In this document: positions 10,145-19,964 of the stretch, in pieces
Layout of the letters: every line of letters begins with the position of its first letter
How positions within the stretch are numbered: position 1 is the stretch's first letter
From: Fragilaria radians
Lineage: Eukaryota; Bacillariophyta; Fragilariophyceae; Fragilariales; Fragilariaceae
Assembly: GCA_900642245.1 (NCBI GenBank)
Contig: CAAAJI010000085.1
Span: 98,114 to 121,474 of the forward strand
Direction: 5' to 3'
Length of the DNA stretch: 23,361 bases
Made by a program: the position numbers and the translations under genes
Notes under the pieces: model-generated
Seen by the model: only the letters and a program-made list of their open reading frames with translations
The model's database searches: none
Told to the model about the DNA's origin: nothing

Positions 10145-10151
10145 GACGTCA
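10145..10151 (-). promoter_or_regulatory. CRE-like bZIP site candidate
   Basis: GACGTCA (TGACGTC on the gene strand) lies about 147 bp upstream of the left YccV/TPR start codon. TGACGT-type elements bind bZIP factors and have been described in CO2-responsive diatom promoters. A 7-mer alone is weak evidence. Confidence 0.2.
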
Positions 10152-10257
10152 TCAATAACAAATCAAAACACAATGACACACCTAAAACTTTTCTAAATAC
10201 TAAATAATCAGGAAGTCACAGTTGACGCAGTGAAAATAACACCAAGGCAAGGTGATG

Positions 10258-10773
10258 TTATGAAATTTGATGTAAAATATAAGTGGCAATTTAGAGCNNN
10301 NNNNNNNNNNNNNNNNNNNNNNNNNNNNNNNNNNNNNNNNNNNNNNNNNNNNNNNNNNNNNNNNNNNNNNNNNNNNNNNNNNNNNNNNNNNNNNNNNNNN
10401 NNNNNNNNNNNNNNNNNNNNNNNNNNNNNNNNNNNNNNNNNNNNNNNNNNNNNNNNNNNNNNNNNNNNNNNNNNNNNNNNNNNNNNNNNNNNNNNNNNNN
10501 NNNNNNNNNNNNNNNNNNNNNNNNNNNNNNNNNNNNNNNNNNNNNNNNNNNNNNNNNNNNNNNNNNNNNNNNNNNNNNNNNNNNNNNNNNNNNNNNNNNN
10601 NNNNNNNNNNNNNNNNNNNNNNNNNNNNNNNNNNNNNNNNNNNNNNNNNNNNNNNNNNNNNNNNNNNNNNNNNNNNNNNNNNNNNNNNNNNNNNNNTTTT
10701 AACAGAGCATCAGAGTGCAATTATGAAATTTGATGTAAAATATAAGTGGCAATTTAGAGCATCAGAGTGCAAT
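10258..10773. repeat. 52-bp minisatellite interrupted by an assembly gap
   Basis: A 52-bp unit beginning TATGAAATTTGATGTAAAAT is complete at 10722-10773. The tail of a preceding unit (GAGCATCAGAGTGCAAT) lies at 10705-10721, in register. The first 39-40 bp of another unit lie at 10258-10297, directly against the gap. Copies on both sides of 399 Ns (10298-10696) indicate that a tandem array fills the gap. The true copy number is unknown. Confidence 0.85.
10298..10696. other. Assembly gap (399 N)
   Basis: Undetermined bases, flanked on both sides by copies of the same tandem repeat. The gap length may be only an estimate. Confidence 0.98.
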
Positions 10774-11316
10774 GTTGATCAAGCAAAAATCCGATAATCA
10801 ATTACATTCTTCCCATGAAGTCAAGAAACAAAGATATTATGGTATAACAAAACATACATTGGGTAAAAACCAACCTAAGTCTTCGCAAAGAAGAGGAATA
10901 TTAGATATACCATTGGGCTTTTTGATAGTCCTCCATGTTTCAAGATTCTAAAGGAAGCATTGATGACTAAAATGATCCCAAACAAATATCTATTATTTCG
11001 CATTATTTCGCTCAAGTAATGAAGCAATTTTGAAAAAAACTTCCTGCACAAATGGCAGCATATGTGTCTCAAGAACTGCCATAGTGACAAACTTAGCAAT
11101 ATTGCCTGAATAATTCCAAAATAAATCTTTGGTAGCTTTACGCACATTATTTGATGCAAGTCACCAAAACAGAAATATAAACTTCCATTATTATTTAGGA
11201 AATGTGGATTTCAAAAAGTAAAAGATGGACCGGGATCATAGGTTCATCTCCAGTTATATATTATTTTAGCTCACTACAAGATGACATACAAGTGTGAAAA
11301 GGCAAAAGACGGCCAT

Positions 11317-12676
11317 TTATGATCCAGTTTGTTTCACATTGATATGCCTTGTATTTTTACTATCAGACAGTTTACCATCATGTTCCAAGATGATAGTACT
11401 TTTGTTGTCTTGGTAAATGATATTATCCTTGACTTCAACTCCTTGGCTCAATAAAAAATTGCAAGTCCAAAGTACGTGTCCCATAACATCATTCACTGCC
11501 ACTAACTCACCTTCAGTAGAACTTTGTGTTTTCATTTTTTGCCAAGCTGTTGTTGCGTATGCTGCCCCTCTTCCTAGAGTCATGATAACCCCAGTGTGAA
11601 TTCTCATGTCACTGTGGCATGCAAATGACGCGTCCACCCACCACTAAATAACTTGTGACTTGTCCTTTTCAAGTGCTAGAACCATGTCCTTAGTCCCCCT
11701 CAGATACTAAATGATCCTGGCAAGCTTTGTATAGTCATCAGTATCCAGAGATCTCACACGAGTACACAAAAATGAAACGGCAGTTTGGATGTCTGGCCTA
11801 AATCTTTTACATAGGAGCAGTAATTTGGGAACCATTGTATGGAACATATCTGCAATCATCCTCACTCAACATTGTACGATCCTTGCTATTAAATTCGAAC
11901 AGAAAATTTGATGCTGGTGTTTGTACCGTTCCTGATATATCCTCTGGTGTATCCTGAAGAATCTTTTCCACGTTTTCCATCATGTTTATTGTTGCCTTAT
12001 TCTTTTTGGAGAATCATGTACCATGCCACAATATATCATAAGTGGAGCCTTCCCAAACACTTCTGAAAGCCTGCTGATGACCTCACCCACAACCTCATCA
12101 GCATGCCAGATAATTGTGCACTGCTTACCATCTATTTCTTTGTTTGCGACACATTGATCGTATGGATTAATGATGAATCCCCATCCCTGTAATGTTTCTG
12201 ATAATTTTTCCAAAACAATAATGCGGCTCATAGGGTGCCATATAAGTCCTTATTCAACCTTACATATCAGACATCCTTATTGCCTTATCATGTTGTGTAC
12301 TTATTGTACTTGCATTTGTTAAGTGACACAAATAGATTGACCATGGTGCCAGTGATCTTCATTAATGAAATTTCATCCATTTCCACTTGCATAAAAGCTG
12401 CTGGAATATCCACGGTCGCCACATCTTGATCCTCCCTTGTAGCGATTATGCAAGTCAATAAAACTGATTCAATTGCAACTATTGGTGTAAATCCTCTGCT
12501 TCCGCCCGTCTGCACATCCTCTTCCTTTTACCCAGAAACATCCAGTAAGGGAGTGCGTGATTGCGCTGCTCAACAGGCAGGTCATTGATGAATACAGGGC
12601 TTAATACGTAACAATCATGGAGCTGTTGTAGCTCCCTTTGTGTAGCCTCTACTCCAGCAATACCAAATTCCTTCAA
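11317..12676 (-). pseudogene. Copia reverse transcriptase / RNase H remnant
   Basis: The RT domain is split over three frames (starts 12676, 12515, 12231). The catalytic loop, normally a Val-Asp-Asp type motif, reads HADE and the bases after it look deleted, so the RT should be inactive. The RNase H part has in-frame stops (ARII*YL and SQVI*WW) before the conserved SSTEGELVA block. Confidence 0.85.
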
Positions 12677-14416
12677 GCCTCTCTTTAAGTTATACTGTGT
12701 AAGGGCTATATGATCACTAGTTGCATGCGAATGTGAGTAGTCACGGGGTTTGCGTGGACGAGGGTCATAGTGACCACGTCGGTACCCATTTTTTCATCCA
12801 TTTCTGTTTCAAGCAGTCCAAAGTATTGTTATCCGTGGTGTTGTTAGGTCCAATTTCATCAGTGATGATCTCACTAGTGTTCTCCATGACATCATCACAG
12901 TCTGATCAAGTCTGCTCACCTGTAGTGTCAGGCTCAAGTTCTACAACACTGCAGGATTTATTGTCGGATAATTCATTCATCATTTCCCTATTACTCATAT
13001 TGTATGTCTCTACTCTTTCTGCAGGAGTTATACTGTTCACATTGCTCTCCATGCTCATGTTCCCCTCCAAACCTGTCTCATCAAATCCTGGTTCACTGGG
13101 GATGTTACAATTGTCCAAGACGAGCTCAACCTGCAGAATGTTGCTATTTGGAGTTGTGTTGAGTGAATGAGGTTCCTCCATATCAGCATGGCCCTCATTT
13201 GTTTCAATGTCAAGGTCATTTATCTACATGCTTCTGATCATTGTCCTTCTCGTGTTCAGATTAAAGAATAGGTATGGCCCTTGGTAGTTGCCAGAAGGCC
13301 TTAGTGCAATGGCGCCAACAGTATGAGAAGTCATTGAGTCATTATGCTCTTAGTATGTTTACATGTACACCCTATATTCAAGGCAACAATGCTTATGGTA
13401 ATCAATATGTTTTCCCGTGATGATAGTTCTAGGCTTTATTGTGGCAGATATGCCAGATGAATGTGGAAAACAGTTTAACCAGAAGGTGCAATTATAAATC
13501 AGCTCTGCCAGCATTTGTCTTGGTACAGATTTAAATGGTAATGTATTGTTAAATTGTTAAGCATTTCACTCGTACAGAAGTGTATGTCTCTGGAAATAGA
13601 TACAAAGGAAGGAAGCTTGTTGACATACATAATATCAACTGCAACTGTCACAGCCTTGAATCTTTCATAGATGTATGCAGGCATTTCTGGTACATTATGA
13701 TACACAGACTCAGGATTTAATTGAACTTGTTTCCCTTTCAAGCTCCCAATATCTGGACCAAAAATGTCCTCTGCTACAGTGATATCATTGGACATGAGTG
13801 GGCAGTTGGGTAATACATTTCCCCGCAGAATATTAAGAAATCGCTGAGTACTAGGCCTGCTCTTAACTTTTTGAACTTTTCTGGCTAATTCTGCACATGA
13901 GTAATCCCTATTTGTATACTTATAGTGGTTATCTGCTACTGTAGTAACAAATAGGGATTTGTCCTTTTGAGCTGCTCTGGTGTCAAGCTAGAAAAGACCC
14001 TTTTAGAGATTGTTTAAAAGTGTGAATAGTCCCATCACTTTTCTGACCACAAATTTGTTTCCATTGTTGCTATTATTTGTCATGTGATATCCGGCTGCAC
14101 ATATTTTGGCCCAAGGTAGTATATTGGCAATCCCAGTTGGATGGTACCACACCGTTCCATAGCCAGGTAATTCTCCAACTAGGTTAGTTTTAACTGTTCC
14201 CCCTGTACAGTGAATTGTTTTTCATGTCTTGGCTGCATGTATATTCTTAAAAGCAGCTTTGCATTGATAAACACACCAATTGTTGAGTAAAATCCAGTTA
14301 CCTGGGATTTTGCTATATATGGTTGATGTATTGACCTGATTTTTCCCCAATTATGAGTACAGAACGTGAATTATATTTCCTCATGTTCACTCTGATATCC
14401 ACGGACATTTTCAGGT

Positions 14417-15532
14417 TCATGTATTCATTGTACCATTACTCCTGGAACCACTCCTGGAAGTATGATGCTGCTGATTGATTCTTGGGTTACAACACTCATT
14501 AGTATAATGCCCAAGTTGGCCACAATAGCAGCAAATTATGTTATTCCTTTCTGCTCCATTATGGCCATTGGTTGCAAATGAAATTCCATCATTTCCGTGG
14601 CTGGCTGCTGTCTGATTGGTCTTCCAGTTCACCAACAAATGAAATTCAGCAGCTAACGTCTTTGGATATCATTCTGCAACTTATCCAATAATGTGCCATA
14701 GTGATTGTCATTGCCACCAAAATTAATTGATGTTGCTACGTAAAGTTTATGGGAGATCATTATTGTTGGTACCTTCCTCCTTCTTGTAGATTATAGGATC
14801 CTCACCAATCACTCTGTCAAACATCTAGATTGTTTTGAAAGGTTTCCCAGTATGACTGTAAAGTAGAAACTGGCTGCAATTACAGAAGTGTTTCTTTGCC
14901 TCATGGAGTGCCAGTACAGGATACTTCTCAATCTGTAAGTTGAAAGTGATATTTTTAATGATTCTCAGAAGCTCAATGACATCTCCAGTCTCAGAAACGT
15001 TGATGAAGGATTCAGACGCTTCAATTCTTTGCCTCATGAGGTCAGTGCATTGGCCCAAGATTAATGAGTAAGTTGTTTTTAAGTTTTCTCTCAGAATTGT
15101 TTCTCTGGTTACAAAATTGTCAATGCACTTCTCCCATATCCTAATGTCAGTTCTTGAGGAATCAGGTGGTGGATCATCTGGTGCAGTAACTACAACCTTC
15201 TGCAATCTTTCAATTGACAAGCGTGCGTCCATTCCAAATTTGAAAGTCCTGCCTATATATTCTGCAACTTCTTTGGTGGTTCAGGAGTACTGGTCCAACT
15301 AGCATATATTGCTGCATTCATAAATGTGTCCTTTCAGCTGAGTGCATTTACCTTCAAATTGTGTGTGCCTACTCATTGTAAAGTTGCTTCCTCCGCGGTT
15401 GCAACAATTATGGCGGTCATGATTCATGTCTGATCTTGACTGCTTGTTGGAGGTGTGGGCTGAAGATGTGCCAATAGTATTTGTTGGTGGTGAAGTGTTC
15501 CCGGGTGAGTTAGACGTAACAACGCTCGACAT
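14417..15532 (-). pseudogene. Copia gag remnant
   Basis: The three segments 15299-15532, 14825-15232 and 14417-14638 share one reading frame, interrupted by stop codons. They span the N-terminal Ser/Thr-rich part, the capsid-like helical region (ENLKTTYSLILGQCTDLMRQ) and the CX2CX4HX4C zinc knuckle. The start ATG at 15532 is the probable original gag start. Confidence 0.85.
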
Positions 15533-16088
15533 GTATTGTCTCTTTTTTATTTATTTATGTTGTCACTACACTCCTGTTGATGATCTAAAGTACCAATAAA
15601 GCAATGATAGATCTAGGAGAGTGTAGGATAGAGTAATTGATATGATTATTGATTGATCAAACTGGTTTAAATCTAAAATAATGAATCGATTACGTGTTGC
15701 AGCTGTTTTCTAGACCACTTTTTGCTGACTCGTTAAGTTGAGTCGTCACATTCCACACTTCTACTGTAGTTCCCTACAGTAACATTTTCGAACTTTCCCA
15801 ACACCCACCACGCGAAGCCATTTCTGGAAAGGACACTAACCTTTGGAGTGCTTAGTACATGTATTGTCGAATTTCTCTCAAAAAGAATTTTAGGTCGTCC
15901 GAAGCGCAGAGACAAAATCGAAGTTTTGCTTCTTCACCATTTAAGTGCATGTCCATGTTCATCTGATACTTCAAGTTTTATGAATATCTGGACGACCAAT
16001 GATTGCATGAAATGGCTTAGTAGCACAGTAAATACTTCTTTTGAATCACACAGTGAGCAATATTCGTTTGAAACTTTGCCTTTCCACC
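15533..16088. other. Copia 5' flank and upstream region of the right YccV/TPR gene
   Basis: The part next to gag should be the element's leader. TTGGTAC (RC of 15591-15597) could be a decayed tRNA primer-binding site, with any 5' LTR above it, but I find no matching 3' LTR. The right part (about 15700-16088) should contain the promoter of the right YccV/TPR gene. A 60-codon minus-strand frame at 15733-15915 shows no recognisable domain. Confidence 0.45.
15762..15781. repeat. Short perfect inverted repeat (hairpin)
   Basis: TACTGTAG (15762-15769) and CTACAGTA (15774-15781) are perfect 8-bp arms around a TTCC loop. It lies about 310 bp upstream of the right YccV/TPR start codon. It could be a dimeric factor site or chance. 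Confidence 0.6.
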
Positions 16089-18450
16089 ATGAATTCAATT
16101 TCTCGATTCTCAACATTGTCATTGCGACGGCAACCTATTCTTTATGTGAACTCAAAGGCTAGCATCTTACGTCGCGAAAACTTCAAGGTTTGCATGTTTT
16201 CGACGAGTTCCAAGGATCAAATGATAAAATTCCTTTATCGACAAGGACTTAGATGGTGTAAGTATAATCAATCCGATGTGAACATTTCACAATTCATTGA
16301 GACAAAAGTCTTCGAACCTCCCATCATTGATGCCTCTGCTCTTCAGCGGCTTATCAATCAAGAAGATTGTTTAATTCTCAAATGGTTACCAAATCGTTCT
16401 GTTGTGAAAGAGAACCAAGTCTTAACATCGATTCAGACAGTATCCGAAATACGTAACTTATGGAGGGCAATATTTCAATTGAACAAAGATGATAGGAATG
16501 ATGAGTTGAAGGTACAAGCACGTATTAGCTCCGCTTTTCTTGCATTGAAGGAGCTTAACAATCTATCTGGAATACTACAAGATATTGACTCTGCTAGGAA
16601 GAGGCACATTGATCGTGAAGGAGTTAAATTTGAAATAGGTCAGGTAGTACAACATAAGGAGTATAAGTGGAGAGGAATTATAGCTGGATGGGAAAAGACC
16701 ACGATGCCGTCCATCTCTGACCCCGAACAGGCAAAACTCAAATTTGATAACTCCATACTGACGCACAAGGATCAAATAGACGATGATGAAACCATTTGGT
16801 ACGCTGTCATTAAAGACAGCGGAGATGCTACTCTCATGAGAAAAGAGAGCGAATGCCAATTTCCTGATTTAAATATCTCGAAGGATGGATCGCGGCCACA
16901 CCAACTTCCATTATATAGGCAATCTCATTTAGTCTTGGTTCAGGATGCATCGTTGTGTCGTATCCGCAGTGGAGAAACGGCCGCCTTTTTTGATGGATTC
17001 GACTCACGCCGCGGTTGTTTCACTCCAAATGCGGCTATCAAACACAAGTATCCTTTTGATAATGGTAATATGTGGACAGAGAATGGTACAGAAAATTCTT
17101 TGAATGCCACAGAAATATCCAAAATGGCCCAAGATATCACTCAAGCAGTTCAGTTGTTTGCTGGCAGACTAGAAAAGAAAATAATTGAATATATCAGCTT
17201 AAACTCGGGGGTTGGGTCAACGGTACTTACAAATCTCCAGGTTACACTATCGCGACTTTCAAGTGGTGATATCATAAGCGAATCTGAAAGTTTGGAGAAA
17301 GATTCTTCTGCACTAAATCTTGCTTCGTTACATTTGAAAGAGTTAAGGCGGTGTTCAGTGCAGCTCTCTGAGTTATTGACGCTGCGCCACTTTGGATTGG
17401 GTTCAAGGAATGAAATTGAGTTCCGTCTGGGTGATGTTGTTGAGCATAAGGTCTATGGTTTCCGAGGTATAGTTGTTGGATGGGATGCAACACCAGTGAC
17501 GGATATGTCCAATTGGTATGCAACTTTTGGAGTAGACAGTCCCAATGAAAGACCATATTACCGTGTTCAACCAGACACTTCAGATTGTATTAAGGTTTTC
17601 GGAAGGGAAAGACCGCTTCAATATATTTGTCAAGATAATCTTGAACTATGCCCTCTGGACAGCACATTCTTGGACGTAGATACAAAGTGGAAGCGAGACG
17701 ATCTCAATTCTCGTTACATACCAGATGATGAGACCAAGGTACGAAATCTTGTGAGGTTACTAACATTCTTCTTGACGCAAACTAAAACTTTTTTCGGCTT
17801 GTTTGTAGTTTTCTCACGGGGAAGACCTGAATGACAATGGTATTACTGAGAAGTGTTTGTTTGACTTGTATACAGATTTTAACGCACTCAAGCTATCTCA
17901 GCGAAATTTCACGAATCAAGGTGATACGGAACTTAAGGAAGTAGGACATGTCTTGTCAACTGATGCGTTACGCGTGTTGTTGAAGGCTGTTAATGACATG
18001 GATTCTGCTTTTTGGATATCAGAAGCAATTAAAGCATCTTGGAAGGGCCATCCTGACATAGCGCTCCGCATTCGCTTAGACCATGGAATAGCTCATTTAC
18101 TAAAAAAGGAGAAAGTTAAAGCTTTGGAAACGTTTCAAGATCTGATTAAGGAGGATCCCCAATATGGCGAAGCATGGAATTTGCTTGCTACGTGCTATTT
18201 CATGTCAGACCAAAAGGACTTATCTCAGGAAGCGGCCAAAGCAGCATTGTCAGTCATACCAGAACACTTTCAAGCTTTGAGTGCCTTAGGCTTGATTCAG
18301 TCTCAAGAGCATGAGGATGATTTGGCAGCAATGACTTTTAGAAGGATTTTAGAACTCGATCCATGGTCACAAGTGTCGACAAAGCTTACAGAATGCATCA
18401 AACCAATGATTGCACATGAAGAAGATTTGGATGAGGTTAAAGAGCTGTAA
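16089..18450 (+). CDS. LYR-like / double YccV (HspQ-type) / TPR protein, right (intact) paralogue
   Basis: Exon 1 is 16089-17738 (550 codons), the intron is 17739-17808 (70 bp, GTACGA...TTTGTAG, phase 0), and exon 2 is 17809-18450. The protein is 763 residues with no internal break. ATG 16089 starts an Arg/Ser-rich leader (MNSISRFSTLSLRRQPILY) typical of mitochondrial presequences. An LYR-like helix lies at about 45-57 (MIKFLYRQGLRWC). YccV-type domain 1 is at about 180-290 (IGQVVQHKEYKWRGIIAGWE) and domain 2 at about 445-522 (LGDVVEHKVYGFRGIVVGWD ... YYRVQPDTSD ... YICQDNLELC). Each is preceded by a helix of the form LxLKEL. TPR-like repeats lie at about 652-736 (YGEAWNLLATCYF; AMTFRRILELDPW). 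It matches the left copy over its whole length, including intron position. Known YccV proteins (HspQ, ClpF) link to Lon or Clp proteolysis, so a protease-adaptor role is a reasonable guess, not shown. The LYR assignment rests on a short motif only. Confidence 0.87.
17739..17808 (+). other. Intron of the right YccV/TPR gene
   Basis: 70 bp, with donor ACCAAG|GTACGA and acceptor TTTGTAG|TTTTCTCACGG, between codons. Reading through would stop at about 17832, and exon 2 has no good ATG before its conserved sequence. Joining restores the match to the left paralogue (TEKCLF, LSQR). Confidence 0.85.
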
Positions 18451-19964
18451 AGTCAAAGCGATTTGGATTAAGTAAGCATAAGGATTTATAAGATTATAAC
18501 CGTTTATAGCTTTTGTTCTTCCATTTTTGTAACTGGAGAGGGAATGTATGGTTGCAATGACAAAAGCAAGATATCACCCATGAAAAGGAAATGAGTTAAC
18601 AACATATCAACTCCTCTCTCAACAGTGCCTAGTTAGTGGCCATGAAAGCAAGAGCTTCATGCACTCATTTCAAATGAAAATCTTATTTTGAAGTCACTCC
18701 TATATTTTCATTCACTAATTGGAGGGTTTCCTGGAAAACGGGTAAGACTAATGTGAAAGGTCGTGCATTTGAATTTCCCAAATCTTCAAGCAAGTTATTT
18801 GCTGTCCTTACCTCTCACTTGAAACTGGATCCTCGGAAAATGTACAATATTGCAACTCACCAGAAAGTTAATGATGCCATCAAGTTCCTAGCATGGAGAT
18901 TTTCGTTATCTGTCTGATGCATCATCAGTCATTGTTTGATCAATTTTGGGCTTGATTAAAGACTATTGAGATTAGTTGAAAGATGGAATCATGCTAAACA
19001 CAACAAAGCTAGGTGGAAGTGTCGATTACTCGTTCTTTACAAATCTATTGTTAAAGTCAAATGAACATCAAACCCAAGATTAGCAATGCATACAAAACTA
19101 ATTTAATTGCTTGTTCATCTGAGAACTTCTTTCTGGTGTAAAGATTTAAAGCTGTGTATTGTTCAAATACAAATTCCTTTCTGAACAAGCCAGATTCGTG
19201 TCACTTTTCTATATTGTCAAAATCTTGCAATAAGTCAAAGAAGCTTCTAAATATACAGGTTAGGCTAAGATATATGATTATTGTGTTGGGGCATCAATAC
19301 CTCTGATGCATAACTAATGACCTATCGATAGACGATAACGTAGGCACATCACCAAAGGGTTGATTTTGAGCAAGGTAAGCTAGAAAGCTGCGCACTTTCA
19401 TGAAAATGTTGAGTATTCTACATGAAAACTATCCTTTGCAAAAAGCTGGAGTAATAGGAATAAATGTGTCTCAATTACCCAAATCAACTTCTTTGACAAC
19501 TCCGGACTTTCAATGCGTGGTTCATTATAGGATTGCCTGCCATCAACGTGTTGCCACAGCCTGAAAAGTACGGACTTTTTGAAATTTTTTTTTTCATTAT
19601 ATTTTGTGGTACGATTGGCGTTGTGGTATTTGTTTTGAAATTCTACTCTAGTCATTCGGAAACTTGAATAAGCATTCCTGTCAATGTTTAGAGCATACGA
19701 AACATTGTACCCATGCTTGCTTCAATTCAGCATAGGTTTCAATGGTTTGGCAAGTCATCAGTGACTCCAAATGAATCTTTTCATACTAAAGGTCATGTTG
19801 TTCCCATGGAAAAGACAAAGTTTGCTGATTCTAAATTATTATTTTTTGTCTCCCAAGTTACACTTGTTCCGTGACACAGTAAGTCAGTAGTGACTTGAAC
19901 CACCTATCACTGGAGAACTGGAAAATCAGAAAAAGAATAGCGATGACATTTGTTTTCGTTTTCC
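18451..19964. other. Intergenic region with coding-like scraps
   Basis: About 1.5 kb lies between the right YccV/TPR gene and the methyltransferase gene. It holds three short open stretches that read like protein but have no recognisable domain: 18678-18917, 19400-19564 (54 codons from ATG) and 19713-19874 (53 codons from ATG). A minus-strand 85-codon frame at 19398-19655 overlaps the second. No tRNA, rRNA or transposon ends seen. Confidence 0.5.
18678..18917 (+). pseudogene. Coding-like relic without a start codon
   Basis: 79 sense codons lie between TGA stops at 18675-18677 and 18915-18917. They read TNWRVSWKTGKTNVKGRAF, then SSKLFAVLTSHLKLDPRKMY, then KVNDAIKFLAWRFSLSV, which looks more protein-like than random AT-rich DNA. 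The first ATG is two-thirds of the way in, and no clear splice acceptor leads into it. It could be a relic of an old mobile element or gene. Family unknown. Confidence 0.25.

Larger units (their letters stand above)
9999..11316. other. Intergenic region with minisatellite and assembly gap
   Basis: Upstream flank of the left YccV/TPR gene. It holds the 52-bp repeat and the N run (listed separately), then about 540 bp (10774-11316) of AT-rich sequence with no gene I can support. A 94-codon minus-strand frame at 10875-11159 is compositionally poor and matches nothing. The 3' LTR of the Copia element would be expected in this interval, but I could not recognise it. Confidence 0.55.
11317..15532 (-). 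mobile_element. Decayed Ty1/Copia retrotransposon (gag-int-RT-RNaseH)
   Basis: Read on the minus strand, fragments follow Copia order and resemble diatom Copia families. Gag: 15532 to about 14825, with FEGKCTQLKGHIYECSN and RIWEKCIDNFV, carrying stops at 15299-15301 and just after (TGA, about 15281). CCHC zinc knuckle CCYCGQLGHYTNEC at about 14500-14540. Pre-integrase/integrase edge at about 13980-13499 (SRPSTQRFLNIL ... NCPL ... IFGPDIGSLKGK). Integrase C-terminal trace GPYLFFNLNTRRTIIRSM near 13220-13290. RT N-part at 12676-12288 (FGIAGVEATQRELQQLHDCY; ATVDIPAAFMQ). RT palm remnant at 12231-11986 (CTIIWHADEVVGEVISRL). RNase H at about 11790-11317 (WWVDASFACHSD; SSTEGELVAVND; YQDNKSTI; RHINVK). 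Multiple frameshifts, stops and deletions make it non-autonomous. RNase H is cut off after RHINVK. I could not identify a pair of LTRs, so the outer boundaries are only those of the coding remnants. Confidence 0.92.

Noticed and set aside
10208..10733. Frames of about 170 codons on both strands across the N run
   Set aside because: They consist mostly of undetermined bases and are open only because N cannot give a stop codon.
10258..10773. CRISPR-like array
   Set aside because: The 52-bp units are contiguous with no spacers, and the context is eukaryotic. It is a minisatellite.
15540..15720. 5' LTR of the Copia element
   Set aside because: A possible primer-binding-like TTGGTAC was seen, but no second copy of the adjacent sequence was found beyond RNase H, so LTR limits cannot be supported.
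15733..15915. 60-codon minus-strand frame upstream of the right YccV/TPR gene
   Set aside because: Short, with no domain, and it lies where the promoter of the divergent gene should be.
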